From Burkholderiaceae bacterium (GTDB lineage Bacteria; Pseudomonadota; Gammaproteobacteria; Burkholderiales; Burkholderiaceae_B), in contig JANQYI010000011.1 of assembly GCA_030728985.1 (NCBI GenBank), positions 46,651 to 110,650 on the forward strand: a DNA stretch of 64,000 bases, given 5' to 3'. Position numbers and translations under genes: made by a program. This document shows positions 15,164 through 25,265 of the stretch, in pieces (within the stretch, counting starts at the first letter, position 1; each line of letters begins with the position of its first letter). The notes beneath the pieces were generated by a model. It was not told the DNA's origin. It made no database searches and worked only from the letters and a program-made list of their open reading frames with translations.

Positions 15164-16687
15164 TTAACCCGCAACCACAGGAATCCCAGCAATCTTAGCC
15201 GACCACTCCCGAGGCCCAGTCGTATGCACCGCAATACCCTGAGAATCCACCGCCACCGTCACAGGCATATCCACGACATCAAACTCATAGATCGCCTCCA
15301 TACCCAGATCCTCAAAGCCAATCACCTTAGCACTACGGATCGCCTTGGAAACCAAATACGCAGCTCCACCCACCGCCATCAAATAAGCTGACTTATGTTT
15401 GCGAATCGACTCCACTGTCGCGGGACCACGTTCAGCCTTGCCAATCATCGCAAACAAACCCGTTTTCTCGAGCATCATGTCGGTAAACTTGTCCATGCGT
15501 GTAGACGTTGTCGGACCTGCAGGCCCCACGACCTCGCCGCCCACGGGATCAACAGGACCCACGTAATAGACCATTTTGCCGTGGAAGTCGACAGGCAATG
15601 ACTCGCCTTTGGCCAGCATGTCCTGAATGCGCTTGTGCGCGGCATCGCGCCCGGTCAACATTTTACCGTTGAGCAACAAGGTCTGACCTGGCTTCCAACT
15701 CGCGACTTCTTCGCGCGTCAGCGTGTTCAGATCGACTTGTTTAGAAGATTTGTAATCTGGCGCCCAATGCACATCTGGCCAGTCTGACAACGAGGGACGC
15801 TGCAGGTGCGCAGGGCCCGAACCATCCAGCACAAAATGCGCATGACGTGTCGCTGCGCAATTTGGGATCATGGCAACAGGGAAGGAGGCTGCGTGCGTGG
15901 CAAAGGTCTCGATTTTCACGTCGAGCACAGTGGTCAAACCACCCAAGCCCTGCGCGCCAATACCGAGCGCATTCACTTTTTGATAGATCTCAATCCGCAA
16001 CTCTTCGAGCTTGTTGCTGGGACCACGCTGAAGTAACTCATACATATCGAGATCTTCCATCAACGAGTGTTTGGCCATCAGTACGGCTTTTTCTGCAGTA
16101 CCGCCCACGCCGATCCCGAGCATCCCTGGCGGACACCAACCCGCACCCATAGTGGGAACGGTTTTCAAGACCCAATCCACGATCGAGTCGTTTGGGTTCA
16201 ACATCGCGAGCTTGGACTTGTTTTCGGAGCCGCCACCCTTCGCGGCAACCTGCACGTCGACAGTATTGCCCTGAACCAGTTCAACGTTGACGATACAGGG
16301 AGTATTGTCCTTAGTGTTTTTGCGCAGAAAAATAGGATCATCCAGCACGGAGGCACGCAAAGGATTCTCTGGATTGAGATAGCCACGGCGCACGCCTTCG
16401 TCACATAACTCCTGAACACTCTTTTTGGAGTTGAAACGCACGTCCATACCGATTTTCAAAAAGACGTTGACGATGCCTGTGTCTTGACAAATGGGTCGGC
16501 GCCCTTCGGCGCTCATGCGCGAGTTAGTCAAAATCTGCGCAATCGCATCCTTGGCCGCGGGGCTTTCCTCGCGTTCATAGGCGCGCGCCAAGTGCTTAAT
16601 GTAATCGGCCGGATGGTAGTAGCTAATGAACTGGATCGCATCAGCGATCGAATTGACGAAATCTTCTTCTTGGATGGTAATGGACAT
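15164..16687 (-). CDS. class I fumarate hydratase (iron-sulfur type)
   Basis: A 507-residue oxygen-sensitive [4Fe-4S] fumarase that interconverts fumarate and L-malate in the TCA cycle. The cluster-ligand cysteines of the family are visible in CQDTGIVNVFLK, GWCPPGMLGIGVGGT and PNCAATRHAHFVLDGSGP. The C-terminal beta domain has VGPVDPVGGEVVGPAGPTTS and the closing VAVDSQGIAVHTTGP. The length matches the single-chain FumA/FumB type, with alpha and beta domains fused. The start at 16687 (MSITIQEEDF) is the only sensible one. It is followed by the palindromic elements rather than by another gene. Confidence 0.95.
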   Translation of the reverse strand: MSITIQEEDFVNSIADAIQFISYYHPADYIKHLARAYEREESPAAKDAIAQILTNSRMSAEGRRPICQDTGIVNVFLKIGMDVRFNSKKSVQELCDEGVRRGYLNPENPLRASVLDDPIFLRKNTKDNTPCIVNVELVQGNTVDVQVAAKGGGSENKSKLAMLNPNDSIVDWVLKTVPTMGAGWCPPGMLGIGVGGTAEKAVLMAKHSLMEDLDMYELLQRGPSNKLEELRIEIYQKVNALGIGAQGLGGLTTVLDVKIETFATHAASFPVAMIPNCAATRHAHFVLDGSGPAHLQRPSLSDWPDVHWAPDYKSSKQVDLNTLTREEVASWKPGQTLLLNGKMLTGRDAAHKRIQDMLAKGESLPVDFHGKMVYYVGPVDPVGGEVVGPAGPTTSTRMDKFTDMMLEKTGLFAMIGKAERGPATVESIRKHKSAYLMAVGGAAYLVSKAIRSAKVIGFEDLGMEAIYEFDVVDMPVTVAVDSQGIAVHTTGPREWSAKIAGIPVVAG

Positions 16688-16762
16688 GGAGAACCCTATC
16701 TGTGTTTCGATGTGTAAAAACGATGCTGCAATGAATAAAAATCAGAATGCCTGAAATTAGTA

Positions 16763-17530
16763 TTATTTGCCCCGCCAGACCGGCTTGCGCTTTTCCGCAA
16801 ACGCCGTCGCGCCCTCGCGGGCATCTTCTGACATAAAAATATGATCCGTCAAAGGACGCTGAAGTTTGAACATGTCAGCCACTGGAAAATCGAGCCCTTT
16901 GACGACAACGTCCTTGACAGTACGAATCGCTAAAGGTCCATTTTCGCAGATTCGGGCCGCTAATTTCATCGCTTCAGATAAAGCCTGACCCGGGTCAGTG
17001 ACCACATTCACCAAACCAAGCTGGTAGGCGCGCTCAACCGACAACATATCGCCAGTCAGCAAAACCTCCATCGCAACATGATAGGGAATTTGACGTGGCA
17101 ATCGCACCAAACCTCCGCCACCCGCGACCAGCCCGCGCTTGACCTCGGGCAAGCCGAATTTGGCATTATTAGCGGCAACAATCAAATCGCACGCCAGCAC
17201 CATTTCAAAACCACCTGCCACTGCATAGCCCTCAATCGCTGCGATGAGAGGCTTTTTGGGAGGAGCCTCATTCAATCCGCCAAAACCCTTTCCCTCCACC
17301 GACGAACGCTTGCGCGTTTTGGCAAAGTCCTTCAAGTCCATGCCAGAGCAGAAGGTCCCACCTGCTCCAGTCAGGATCCCGATCTTGACATCGTCGCGGG
17401 CATCCATTTCATCAAAGGCCGCGGAAAGCTGCTGTGCGGTTTCAAAACTAATGGCGTTACGCGCCTCAGGGCGATTGATCGTAATGATCAGGATACCGTC
17501 GGTGAAATCCACACTAACCAAACTGGACAT
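16763..17530 (-). CDS. crotonase-family enoyl-CoA hydratase/isomerase
   Basis: A 255-residue crotonase-fold protein. The oxyanion-hole segments are ARNAISFETAQQL and GTFCSGMDLKDFA near 59-71, then IAAIEGYAVAGGFEMVLACD near 96-115. The catalytic Glu position expected in AGGFEM and LPEVKRGLVAGGGG is partly retained: an Glu in LPEVKRG is present. The C-terminus has EDAREGATAFAEKRKPVWRG, standard for hydratases. The start is MSSLVSVDFTDG at 17530 with GGAGC upstream. It lies 75 bp upstream of fumarase on the same strand. The specific substrate is unknown, but it may contribute an S-specific hydration that complements the hydratase 2 of region 1. Confidence 0.9.
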   Translation of the reverse strand: MSSLVSVDFTDGILIITINRPEARNAISFETAQQLSAAFDEMDARDDVKIGILTGAGGTFCSGMDLKDFAKTRKRSSVEGKGFGGLNEAPPKKPLIAAIEGYAVAGGFEMVLACDLIVAANNAKFGLPEVKRGLVAGGGGLVRLPRQIPYHVAMEVLLTGDMLSVERAYQLGLVNVVTDPGQALSEAMKLAARICENGPLAIRTVKDVVVKGLDFPVADMFKLQRPLTDHIFMSEDAREGATAFAEKRKPVWRGK

Positions 17531-17697
17531 GGGGGCTCCTTGGAAAAAGGCGAAATATTCGCTAGAAATGGCTGAATTTCTTAAATCATAGGCGATTCAC
17601 GCCCAATCAGTCTCCAGAGTCCCCCTCTACGGGCGCACACACCTCGCCCCCAAGCTAAAATGAGGACTTATTTCGCCCTTAATGCGTTCAAATTTTC

Positions 17698-18600
17698 ATG
17701 ATCACCTTTCAGCAAATTATCCTGCGCCTGCAGGAGTACTGGGATCAACAGGGATGCGCCCTGCTCCAGCCTTATGACATGGAGGTTGGCGCCGGCACCT
17801 CTCACACCGCGACCTTTCTACGCGCGATAGGCCCCGAGCCCTGGCGCGCCGCCTATGTCCAGCCCTCGCGCCGCCCCAAAGACGGCCGCTACGGAGAAAA
17901 TCCAAACCGATTGCAGCACTACTACCAGTATCAGGTCGTGCTCAAGCCCGCTCCGCCAAATATTCTTGATCTCTACATCGGTTCGCTTGAGGCGTTGGGG
18001 ATCCGCCCGACCGAACATGACATCCGCTTTGTCGAAGATGACTGGGAAAACCCAACACTTGGCGCCTGGGGCTTGGGCTGGGAGGTCTGGCTCAATGGAA
18101 TGGAAGTCACACAGTTCACCTATTTTCAACAAGTAGGTGGTTTAGACTGCACCCCGACAACGGGCGAGATCACCTATGGTCTGGAACGCCTGGCGATGTA
18201 CCTGCAGGGCGTTGAGAGTGTCTACGACTTGGTCTGGACAGATGGTCCAAACGGACGCGTACTCTATCGCGATGTGTTTCACCAAAACGAGGTCGAGCAA
18301 TCTACGTACAACTTCGAACACTCCGATGCCGAGACGCTTTTTCGCCACTTTACAGACTTTGAAGTTCTTGCAAAACGCTTGATGGAGGTGCCGCTAGCAC
18401 TGCCCGCCTACGAGGCCACACTCAAAGCCGCCCACACTTTTAATATGCTGGATGCGCGCGGTGCGATCAGCGTCACCGAACGCGCCGCGTATATTGGTCG
18501 TATCCGCAACCTGTCACGCGCAGTCGCGCAGGCTTATTACGAATCCCGCGAAAAATTAGGTTTCCCCATGTTGCACTCAACCAAAGGGGCACAGCCATGA
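17698..18600 (+). CDS. glyQ: glycine--tRNA ligase alpha subunit
   Basis: The 300-residue alpha chain of the bacterial alpha2beta2 glycyl-tRNA synthetase, a class II enzyme. Strongly conserved stretches are [20 protein letters not shown] at the N-terminus, [20 protein letters not shown] near 27-46, [20 protein letters not shown] near 53-72, and the [20 protein letters not shown] segment. The length is typical. Its stop overlaps the glyS start by 4 bases. The 167-bp upstream gap, shared with the divergent crotonase gene, contains a TAAAAT that could be a -10 element, but no clear -35. Confidence 0.97.
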   Translation: MITFQQIILRLQEYWDQQGCALLQPYDMEVGAGTSHTATFLRAIGPEPWRAAYVQPSRRPKDGRYGENPNRLQHYYQYQVVLKPAPPNILDLYIGSLEALGIRPTEHDIRFVEDDWENPTLGAWGLGWEVWLNGMEVTQFTYFQQVGGLDCTPTTGEITYGLERLAMYLQGVESVYDLVWTDGPNGRVLYRDVFHQNEVEQSTYNFEHSDAETLFRHFTDFEVLAKRLMEVPLALPAYEATLKAAHTFNMLDARGAISVTERAAYIGRIRNLSRAVAQAYYESREKLGFPMLHSTKGAQP

Positions 18601-20729
18601 TCACGCGCCCCTTGCTTGTCGAGCTCTTTACCGAAGAGCTTCCCCCCAAAGCCCTGCCAAAGCTGGGTCAGGCATTTGCCGATGGTCTTTATGCCGCCCT
18701 CGCTCAACATGGACTGATTGGGAAAGAAAACACCATCGTCGCTTTTGCCTCGCCTCGACACATGGCCGTCAGACTGACTCAAGTTCATGGCGAGGCCTCC
18801 GAGCAAGCCTTTTCTGAAAAGCTGATGCCCGTCAAAGTCGGCCTCGATGCTTCAGGCGCGGCCACGCCCGCCCTGCTCAAAAAACTGGCTGCCAAGGGCT
18901 GGGAGCACATGGATATCAACACGCTTGGACGCGAATCCGACGGCAAGCAAGACTACCTCGTCGCCAGCGGAACCGCACCCGGCGCCAAACTGGCCGAGGT
19001 ATTGCAAGTCGCCATTGAAACGACCCTCGCGGGACTCCCCATTCCAAAGGTCATGAAGTATCAACTCGCCGATGGCCAGACCTCGGTCAAGTTCGTGCGT
19101 CCTGCGCATGCCCTGGTCACGCTGTTTGGTGACGAGATCATTCCGGCTCAGATTTTAGGATTGACCGCGGGTCGTGTGACGCATGGTCACCGCTTTCTAC
19201 ATCCCGGTCCACTCACGATCACAAGCGCGGATAGCTACGAGACGCAATTGGCGCAAATCGGGCACGTGGTCGTATCCTTTGACGCGCGACGCGCGCAAAT
19301 CAAGGCCTTGCTCGACGCGCAAGCCTTGCGTCTCGGCGCGTCGCTCGGTCAAGATCCAGAAGTTCCCGCTTTATTGGATGAGGTCACCGCGCTTGTCGAA
19401 GCGCCCGTCGTCTATGTCGGGACTTTCGAAGAACGTTTCCTTGCTGTGCCTCAAGAATGTCTGATTTTGACCATGCGTCTGAATCAAAAGTATTTTCCAC
19501 TTTTTCACCCCACCACAGGCAAGCTCACCCATCAGTTTCTGATTGTCAGCAACATGCCAACCGACACACCTGCGGCGATCATCGAAGGCAATGAGCGCGT
19601 GATCCGTCCTCGCCTGGCCGATGCAGAATTCTTTTTTGAAACCGACCGCAAAATCCCTTTGGCTGCGCGCGTCGATCAGCTCAGCGCAATCGTTTATCAC
19701 AACAAGCTTGGGACCCAGCTTGAACGCACGACCCGTGTTCAAAAAATCGCTGCTTGGCTCGCACACACGCTTGGCGCGAATGTCGCCGAATGTGCGCGGG
19801 CAGCATTGCTCGCCAAAGCCGATCTCAATACCAACATGGTCGGCGAGTTTCCCGAGCTGCAAGGCATCATGGGTGCTTACTATGCGCGGGGCGATGATGA
19901 ATCTCCTCGCGTGGTCGAAGCCTTGGCCGGGCAATATCGCATTAGGCTTGAGGCTCCCGTCAAACCAGACGACCTCACCGCCACCGTGCTGTTTATGGCC
20001 GAACGCGCCGAAACACTGGTGGGTATCTGGGGGATCGGTCTGGCACCAACCGGTGAGCGCGACCCGTTTGGTTTGCGCCGCGCCGCGCTCGGCCTGATCA
20101 GTGCCTTTGAGCAACTGACCGCCGGCACCGTGCTCAATATCCAACAAGACGGTCCGCTCACGCTGCACGGCCTGTTGCAAGCCTCCGCGGATACCTTCGC
20201 CGTGGGAGCACTTCAGGCCGATACCGTTCATGAAGTGCAAACTTTTATTCTCGAACGACTGCGCAATCAACTCATCACTCAATATGATCGCAACGCCGTC
20301 GAAGCCGTGCTGGCGCTGACGCCCCCCCTTCACCAAATCCCCGCCCGCGTCGTGGCTGCCGAAGCCTTCGCGCAGAGCCCGGATGCCGCGAGTCTGGCCG
20401 CAGCCAACAAACGCATTGGCAATTTACTGAAAAAAGTCGAAGGTACCTTGCCCGCCGTCAATACTTCTTTGCTCACCGAGCCTGCCGAGCAAGCGCTTGC
20501 GCAAAGTATCGCGGCCTTGCAGCCCGTGGCACAAAAACAGTTCGACTTAGGAGACTACAAAGCAGCACTGGCGACACTGGCGCAAACTCGTACGGCTGTT
20601 GATACCTTTTTCAACGACATCATGGTCATGGCCGAAGATCAAGCCGTGCGACTGAACCGCCTCGCACTACTCGCGCAACTGCATCGGCTGATGAATCAAG
20701 TCGCCGATATTTCCAGACTGGCACCATGA
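18597..20729 (+). CDS. glyS: glycine--tRNA ligase beta subunit
   Basis: The 710-residue beta chain, needed for tRNA recognition. It begins with the family's [20 protein letters not shown], continues with [14 protein letters not shown] near 50-63 and [15 protein letters not shown], and has [20 protein letters not shown] near 339-358 and [20 protein letters not shown] near 407-426. The C-terminal anticodon-binding-like domain ends DISRLAP. The length is as expected. It overlaps glyQ and gmhB by 4 bases each. Confidence 0.97.
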   Translation: MITRPLLVELFTEELPPKALPKLGQAFADGLYAALAQHGLIGKENTIVAFASPRHMAVRLTQVHGEASEQAFSEKLMPVKVGLDASGAATPALLKKLAAKGWEHMDINTLGRESDGKQDYLVASGTAPGAKLAEVLQVAIETTLAGLPIPKVMKYQLADGQTSVKFVRPAHALVTLFGDEIIPAQILGLTAGRVTHGHRFLHPGPLTITSADSYETQLAQIGHVVVSFDARRAQIKALLDAQALRLGASLGQDPEVPALLDEVTALVEAPVVYVGTFEERFLAVPQECLILTMRLNQKYFPLFHPTTGKLTHQFLIVSNMPTDTPAAIIEGNERVIRPRLADAEFFFETDRKIPLAARVDQLSAIVYHNKLGTQLERTTRVQKIAAWLAHTLGANVAECARAALLAKADLNTNMVGEFPELQGIMGAYYARGDDESPRVVEALAGQYRIRLEAPVKPDDLTATVLFMAERAETLVGIWGIGLAPTGERDPFGLRRAALGLISAFEQLTAGTVLNIQQDGPLTLHGLLQASADTFAVGALQADTVHEVQTFILERLRNQLITQYDRNAVEAVLALTPPLHQIPARVVAAEAFAQSPDAASLAAANKRIGNLLKKVEGTLPAVNTSLLTEPAEQALAQSIAALQPVAQKQFDLGDYKAALATLAQTRTAVDTFFNDIMVMAEDQAVRLNRLALLAQLHRLMNQVADISRLAP

Positions 20730-21268
20730 AACTCATCATCCTCGATCGCGATGGCGTGATTAATCAGGATAGTCCGGACTACATCAAAAGCCCGGAAGAA
20801 TGGCATCCGATTCCAGGCAGCCTTCAGGCGATCGCACGCCTGCATCAAGCTGGCTGGAGAGTCGCAATCGCATCCAATCAGTCGGGCCTCGCGCGCGGCT
20901 TGTTCGACATCTCGGCGCTGACGGCGATCCACCTCAAACTGCGGAAAGAGCTCGCACTGTTGAGCGGTGCCGTGGATTCAATTTATATCTGTCCTCATGG
21001 GCCCAAAGAAGGCTGCCTTTGCCGCAAGCCCCTCCCTGGACTTTTTCACGACATTGCCAGACGCTACGACGTTGATCTCAAGGATGTCCCGACCGTCGGC
21101 GACTCACTTCGCGACATTCAAGCGGGTGCGACCGCAGGTTGCCGCCCTTGGTTGGTTCAAACGGGTAACGGCCAGAAAACTCTCAGACAAGGCAATCTTC
21201 CACCGAACACGCAGGTCGTTCAACACCTGGCCGAAGCAGTCGATAAAATTCTTTCCAATGCTCAATAA
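20726..21268 (+). CDS. gmhB: D-glycero-beta-D-manno-heptose-1,7-bisphosphate 7-phosphatase
   Basis: A 180-residue HAD-superfamily phosphatase in ADP-heptose synthesis for the LPS inner core. It has the HAD motif LDRDGVIN with Asp7 and Asp9, SNQSGLARGLF near 52-62, a zinc-binding CPHGPKEGCLCRKP loop near 91-104, and motif IV GDSLRDIQAG near 127-136. The length is typical. The start overlaps the glyS stop, and the next gene begins inside its 3' end by 11 bases. Confidence 0.92.
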   Translation: MKLIILDRDGVINQDSPDYIKSPEEWHPIPGSLQAIARLHQAGWRVAIASNQSGLARGLFDISALTAIHLKLRKELALLSGAVDSIYICPHGPKEGCLCRKPLPGLFHDIARRYDVDLKDVPTVGDSLRDIQAGATAGCRPWLVQTGNGQKTLRQGNLPPNTQVVQHLAEAVDKILSNAQ

Positions 21269-22004
21269 ACCTCTACTTGTCTCGCGCGCGGTACTCTACA
21301 CCTTGCTTTTGGTGGTGACGGTGATCCCGTATGCATTCGCTTGCATGGTCTGGTCGCCCTTACCCTTGCACTGGCGCTACAAACTGACGATGGGATGGCC
21401 AAGACTGGCGATTTGGGGCGCGCGAGTCATCTGCGGCGTCAAATGGCAAGTTAAAGGCTGGGAAAACCTTCCGGACGGTCCCGCGATCGTGCTCTCGAAA
21501 CATCAGTCCGCCTGGGAAACGCTTTTTTTACCCGCCTACTTGCCGCGTGAGGTCTGTTTTGTCTACAAACGCGAGTTACATCGCGTGCCGTTTTTCGGCT
21601 GGGGGTTGGCTTTACTTGCCATGATCCCCATCGACCGCAGCAAAGGCCGCGATGCGTTTGAGCAAGTTGTCAAAGTCGGCCAGCAGCGTTTAGACGAAGG
21701 GCGCTGGCCCATTCTGTTTCCGGAGGGCACTCGCATTGCGCCAGGCAAAACTGGACGCTTCAAAATGGGTGGCGCCTTACTCGCCACACGCACTGGTGCG
21801 CCGGTGATTCCGATCGCTCACAACGCTGGAGAATGCTGGCCGCGCAATGCATTCATCAAAAAACCCGGCTGCGTCACGGTCTCAATCGGTCCAGCGATTG
21901 CTTCGGTGGGTCTCACACCCGAAGAACTTAATGAGCGGGTTCAAGCGTGGATCGAAGCCGAGATGCAGCGCTTAAACCCTGAGCGCTATCCGCAGCAATC
22001 ATGA
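21258..22004 (+). CDS. 1-acyl-sn-glycerol-3-phosphate acyltransferase family protein (PlsC-like)
   Basis: A 248-residue membrane-associated acyltransferase for phospholipid synthesis (phosphatidate from lysophosphatidate). The ATG at 21258 (MLNKPLLVSRAVLYT) is chosen because an earlier in-frame start would run through gmhB out of frame. An N-terminal hydrophobic helix (about 8-28) is followed by motif I SKHQSAWETLFLP, which is H-x4-E rather than the common H-x4-D. Motif III FPEGTRIAPGKTGRFKMGG is clear, and VIPIAHNAGECWPR is motif IV. Overlaps the next gene by 4 bases. Confidence 0.88.
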   Translation: MLNKPLLVSRAVLYTLLLVVTVIPYAFACMVWSPLPLHWRYKLTMGWPRLAIWGARVICGVKWQVKGWENLPDGPAIVLSKHQSAWETLFLPAYLPREVCFVYKRELHRVPFFGWGLALLAMIPIDRSKGRDAFEQVVKVGQQRLDEGRWPILFPEGTRIAPGKTGRFKMGGALLATRTGAPVIPIAHNAGECWPRNAFIKKPGCVTVSIGPAIASVGLTPEELNERVQAWIEAEMQRLNPERYPQQS

Positions 22005-22840
22005 GCCAGCTCGAACTTTTGCTTTCAGATGCAGACACACCAAAACCTGGGTGGACCATCGCGCCTGAAACCATTGCACTCGGTGCCAAATGGCGCATTG
22101 TCCGACATGGCGATCAAGCGGTTGGCTTTAGTTTGTTTCGCTCTCGCCGGCGCAGTATCGGCTTTGTCATCCAGGATGAAGGTTTGCGCGTGACGGCGCC
22201 GAATTGGGTCACCCTAGGTCAAATTGACGCAGCCGTCATTGAAAAAATGCCTTGGATTTTGTCCAAACTACAGGATTGGCAAGCCCGTAAAGAACGTCTC
22301 GCCATGGCCCATACACGCTGGCAATCTGGTGGCGAGCTTCCGTACATGGGATGCAAGATCATCTTACGCAGCGGCACGCCGGGTTCGCATGTCGAGCATG
22401 GTGCGGCGTATTTCGAGGGAAATACTGAGGCGCCCGAACACGGTCAAGTGTTGTGGCTCCCCTTGCCCAACGATGCCGACACGCACCGCATCCGTGATAT
22501 GACCCAGGCTTGGCTGCAAACACGCGCCAAAGTCTGGTTTGGTCAGCGCATCAAACATTTTCTGGACAAAACTGGCCTCACCCTCAGTCGCTGGCGCTTG
22601 TCATCCGCCGCCACCCGCTGGGGCTCTTGCACGAGCGATGGCAACATTATGCTCAATTGGCGGCTCATTCATTTTTCACCTATGGTGATCGACTATGTGA
22701 TCGCCCATGAGCTGGCGCATCTAAGAGAAATGAATCACAGCCAAGATTTCTGGTCAGAGGTGCAGCAACTCTATCCGGACTATCAGGAAGCTAAAAAAAT
22801 GCTGCAAAAACATACGCCCGATCACGTCCCTGATCTTTGA
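22001..22840 (+). CDS. YgjP-type M48-like zinc metallopeptidase family protein
   Basis: A 279-residue protein of the YgjP/SprT-like (DUF45) group. The C-terminal half carries AATRWGSCTSDGNIMLNWRL near 204-223 and the zinc motif HELAHLREMNHS near 237-248, where His-Glu-x-x-His binds metal. No signal peptide or transmembrane segment is seen, so it should be cytoplasmic. The biological substrate of this family is poorly known. Its position after plsC and before gloA resembles gene orders in other Burkholderiales (recalled, not checked). Confidence 0.85.
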   Translation: MSQLELLLSDADTPKPGWTIAPETIALGAKWRIVRHGDQAVGFSLFRSRRRSIGFVIQDEGLRVTAPNWVTLGQIDAAVIEKMPWILSKLQDWQARKERLAMAHTRWQSGGELPYMGCKIILRSGTPGSHVEHGAAYFEGNTEAPEHGQVLWLPLPNDADTHRIRDMTQAWLQTRAKVWFGQRIKHFLDKTGLTLSRWRLSSAATRWGSCTSDGNIMLNWRLIHFSPMVIDYVIAHELAHLREMNHSQDFWSEVQQLYPDYQEAKKMLQKHTPDHVPDL

Positions 22841-22908
22841 TGAGCAACAACATACTGTTGTTATCATTGCTCCATCAGAGTTGAATCACGTCTAATAGAG
22901 GAACATCC

Positions 22909-23301
22909 ATGAGAATTTTGCACACCATGTTGCGCGTCGGCAATCTCGAGCGCTCGATTGAGTTTTACACAAAGGTACTCGGTATGCGCGTGCTGCGCAG
23001 CACCGAGTACCCCAGCGGTCGCTTTACCAACACCTTTGTCGGCTACCAGGACGAAAGCGAAGGTCCCGCTCTGGAGCTCACCTACAACTGGGATACCTCT
23101 TCGTACGATCTTGGCACAGGGTATGGTCATATCGCCCTTTCCGTCGATAACGCTTACGAAGCTTGCGATCAGGTCCGCGCGCGCGGCGGCAAAGTGACGC
23201 GAGAGGCAGGACCGATGAAGCATGGGACGACGGTCATCGCCTTTGTCGAAGACCCGGACGGCTACAAAATTGAGTTGATTCAAAAAAAGACAGCTGCCTA
23301 A
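22909..23301 (+). CDS. gloA: lactoylglutathione lyase (glyoxalase I)
   Basis: A 130-residue VOC-fold metalloenzyme that converts the methylglyoxal-glutathione hemithioacetal to S-lactoylglutathione. The four metal ligands are all visible: His5 in [14 protein letters not shown], the Glu in [10 protein letters not shown] near 56, the His in [10 protein letters not shown] near 74, and the Glu in [10 protein letters not shown] near 122. The length matches the Ni-type bacterial enzymes. AGAGGAAC lies just before the ATG. The 68-bp gap upstream contains a weak AACAACA/TGTTGTT hairpin. Confidence 0.95.
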   Translation: MRILHTMLRVGNLERSIEFYTKVLGMRVLRSTEYPSGRFTNTFVGYQDESEGPALELTYNWDTSSYDLGTGYGHIALSVDNAYEACDQVRARGGKVTREAGPMKHGTTVIAFVEDPDGYKIELIQKKTAA

Positions 23302-23305
23302 AGCT

Positions 23306-24448
23306 ATGAAAATCGTGATCGCCCCCGACTCCTTCAAAGAGTCTCTGTCTGCGCCCAAGGTTGCCGCGGCGATTGCCCGGGGGTTTGTTCAGGCTTGCCC
23401 CGACGTGCGCTGTGTCTGCATTCCGATGGCCGATGGAGGCGAAGGCACGGTCGAGGCGATTTTGGCTGCGACGGGTGGCGAGTCGCGCGTCAATGTTGTC
23501 GAGGATGCGCTAGGTCGTCCGATCCAAGCTCAGTGGGGTTGGCTTCCAGGCAAGATCGCGATCATTGAAATGGCCTGCGCAGCAGGTTTGGAGCACATTG
23601 CAGTGGCGGATCGCGACCCCTTACGCGCGAGTAGTTTAGGTGTGGGTCAGCTCATGGGTCACGCACTTGATATGGGTGCCCAACATATTGTCCTCGGTCT
23701 TGGCGGCTCGGCCACCAATGATGGCGGTGCCGGCATGCTTCAGGCGCTCGGTCTCGCGTTGTTAGATGCTCAAGGCATGGCACTTGCCCCTGGTGGTGCC
23801 GCACTTGCAAAGCTTGCTCACATTGACAGCAGCCGCTTGGATGCACGACTTAAAAACGTGGAAATCACTATCGCCTCGGATGTCAATAATCCCCTCTGCG
23901 GCCCCAAGGGTGCCTCGGCAGTTTTTGGACCTCAAAAAGGCGTGACAGCCGATCAAGTCATGACCCTTGATCGCGCCCTCGCACACTTTGCCGACCTGTG
24001 CGCCCAGTTTCTGGGGCAGGACCATCGCCAGGACCCGGGCTCTGGTGCCGCAGGTGGCCTAGGGTTTGCCGCGCGCGCCTGGATGCAAGCGCGCTTTCGT
24101 CCTGGTGTTGAAGTCGTCGCAGAACTTGGTGGTCTCGCCTCGGCCATACAGGACGCTCAGCTCGTCATCACCGGTGAAGGGCGTATGGATGCACAAACAC
24201 TCCACGGCAAAACGCCCATGGGTGTGGCCAAAATCGCTCAGGCCGCAGGCGTGCCCGTTATTGCTATCGCTGGCTCTCTTGGCGAGGGCTATCAGGCGTT
24301 GTATCAAAGCGGAATCGTGGCGGCGTTTAGTCTGGTCTCAGGTCCAATGACGCTTGAGCATGCCTGCGCCAATGCCGAACAGCTCTTAAATGACCGTGCG
24401 CAGGACATTCTCAGACTTTGGCTCGCAACTCAAAACGTCTCTGAATAA
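23306..24448 (+). CDS. glycerate kinase (GlxK/GarK family)
   Basis: A 380-residue class II glycerate kinase that makes 2-phosphoglycerate from D-glycerate. The signature APDSFKESLSAPKVAAAIARG is at 6-26, PMADGGEGTVEAILA near 41-55, LGLGGSATNDGGAGMLQALG near 130-149, GSGAAGGLGFAARAWM near 243-258, and VITGEGRMDAQTLHGKTPMG near 285-304. The length is typical. It starts five bases after the gloA stop. It ends 14 bp from the convergent rsmA gene, with no clear terminator between. Confidence 0.93.
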   Translation: MKIVIAPDSFKESLSAPKVAAAIARGFVQACPDVRCVCIPMADGGEGTVEAILAATGGESRVNVVEDALGRPIQAQWGWLPGKIAIIEMACAAGLEHIAVADRDPLRASSLGVGQLMGHALDMGAQHIVLGLGGSATNDGGAGMLQALGLALLDAQGMALAPGGAALAKLAHIDSSRLDARLKNVEITIASDVNNPLCGPKGASAVFGPQKGVTADQVMTLDRALAHFADLCAQFLGQDHRQDPGSGAAGGLGFAARAWMQARFRPGVEVVAELGGLASAIQDAQLVITGEGRMDAQTLHGKTPMGVAKIAQAAGVPVIAIAGSLGEGYQALYQSGIVAAFSLVSGPMTLEHACANAEQLLNDRAQDILRLWLATQNVSE

Positions 24449-24461
24449 TAGGCCGCAGGAT

Positions 24462-25259
24462 TTAGCGCTCGCCCGCTTGCCATAAGGCATCGGTGATCCC
24501 GACAAAGCCCGCGACGGAGACCTGCTCGGCGCGCCAAGTTGGTTCGATACCCAAACTCTCCCAAGGAATCATCGACGTCCAATCACTCAGCACACCGCGC
24601 AACATTTTGCGGCGCTGGGAAAAAGCACGTTGGACGACGCGCGCAAACAACGCATCGCTTTGAGCACGCAGTCGTTCGGCCCCCAAGGGAATCATGCGCA
24701 CAATCGATGATGTCACGCGCGGTGGTGGATCAAAGGCTTCAGGCGATACGTCAAAAAGTTTTTGAATACGATAGCGATACTGCAACATAACGGATAAACG
24801 GCTGTAATCAGACTCCCCTGCACGAGCGACCATGCGATCCACTACTTCTCTTTGCAGCATGAAGTGTTGGTCCACCACTTGCTCGGCACAGCTGACGAGC
24901 GCAAAAAGCAGAGGGCTTGAAATATTGTAGGGAAGATTACCCACGATCCGAAGCTTGTCGCCAAACTGCGCAAAATCGATCTGAAGCGCATCACCCTCAA
25001 TCATCTTGAGCCGTTCGGGGGGAAACCGATCGCGTAGTCGCTGCGCAAGATCGCGATCGATCTCAATCACCGACAAACGCTCAAGACGCTCAAGCAGTGG
25101 CACTGTCAACGCAGACAGACCAGGACCAATCTCGACCATATTATCTTGCGGTTGCGGGTCAATCCCACGAACGATCGACTCAACGACCGCCGCATCGACC
25201 AGAAAATTCTGGCCAAAGCGCTTGCGTGCCTGATGATCCTGATTGCTGCGGCTACTCAC
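24462..25259 (-). CDS. rsmA: 16S rRNA dimethyladenosine methyltransferase
   Basis: A 265-residue SAM-dependent enzyme (KsgA) that dimethylates two adjacent adenines in helix 45 of 16S rRNA. Seen are [10 protein letters not shown] near 13-22, the SAM motif [15 protein letters not shown] near 42-56, and motif [15 protein letters not shown] near 107-119, whose NLPY is diagnostic. Normal length. It lies 6 bp after surA on the same strand. The pdxA gene that often sits between surA and rsmA is absent here. Confidence 0.96.
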   Translation of the reverse strand: MSSRSNQDHQARKRFGQNFLVDAAVVESIVRGIDPQPQDNMVEIGPGLSALTVPLLERLERLSVIEIDRDLAQRLRDRFPPERLKMIEGDALQIDFAQFGDKLRIVGNLPYNISSPLLFALVSCAEQVVDQHFMLQREVVDRMVARAGESDYSRLSVMLQYRYRIQKLFDVSPEAFDPPPRVTSSIVRMIPLGAERLRAQSDALFARVVQRAFSQRRKMLRGVLSDWTSMIPWESLGIEPTWRAEQVSVAGFVGITDALWQAGER

Positions 25260-25265
25260 GACACC

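Noticed and set aside
19371..20336. Long minus-strand open frame (321 codons) inside glyS
   Set aside because: It is antisense to strongly conserved glyS coding sequence, has no recognisable domain and is explained by the codon composition of glyS.
22846..22862. AACAACA/TGTTGTT hairpin between the metallopeptidase gene and gloA
   Set aside because: Seven AT-rich pairs with a 3-base loop and no T tract; too weak to call a terminator.
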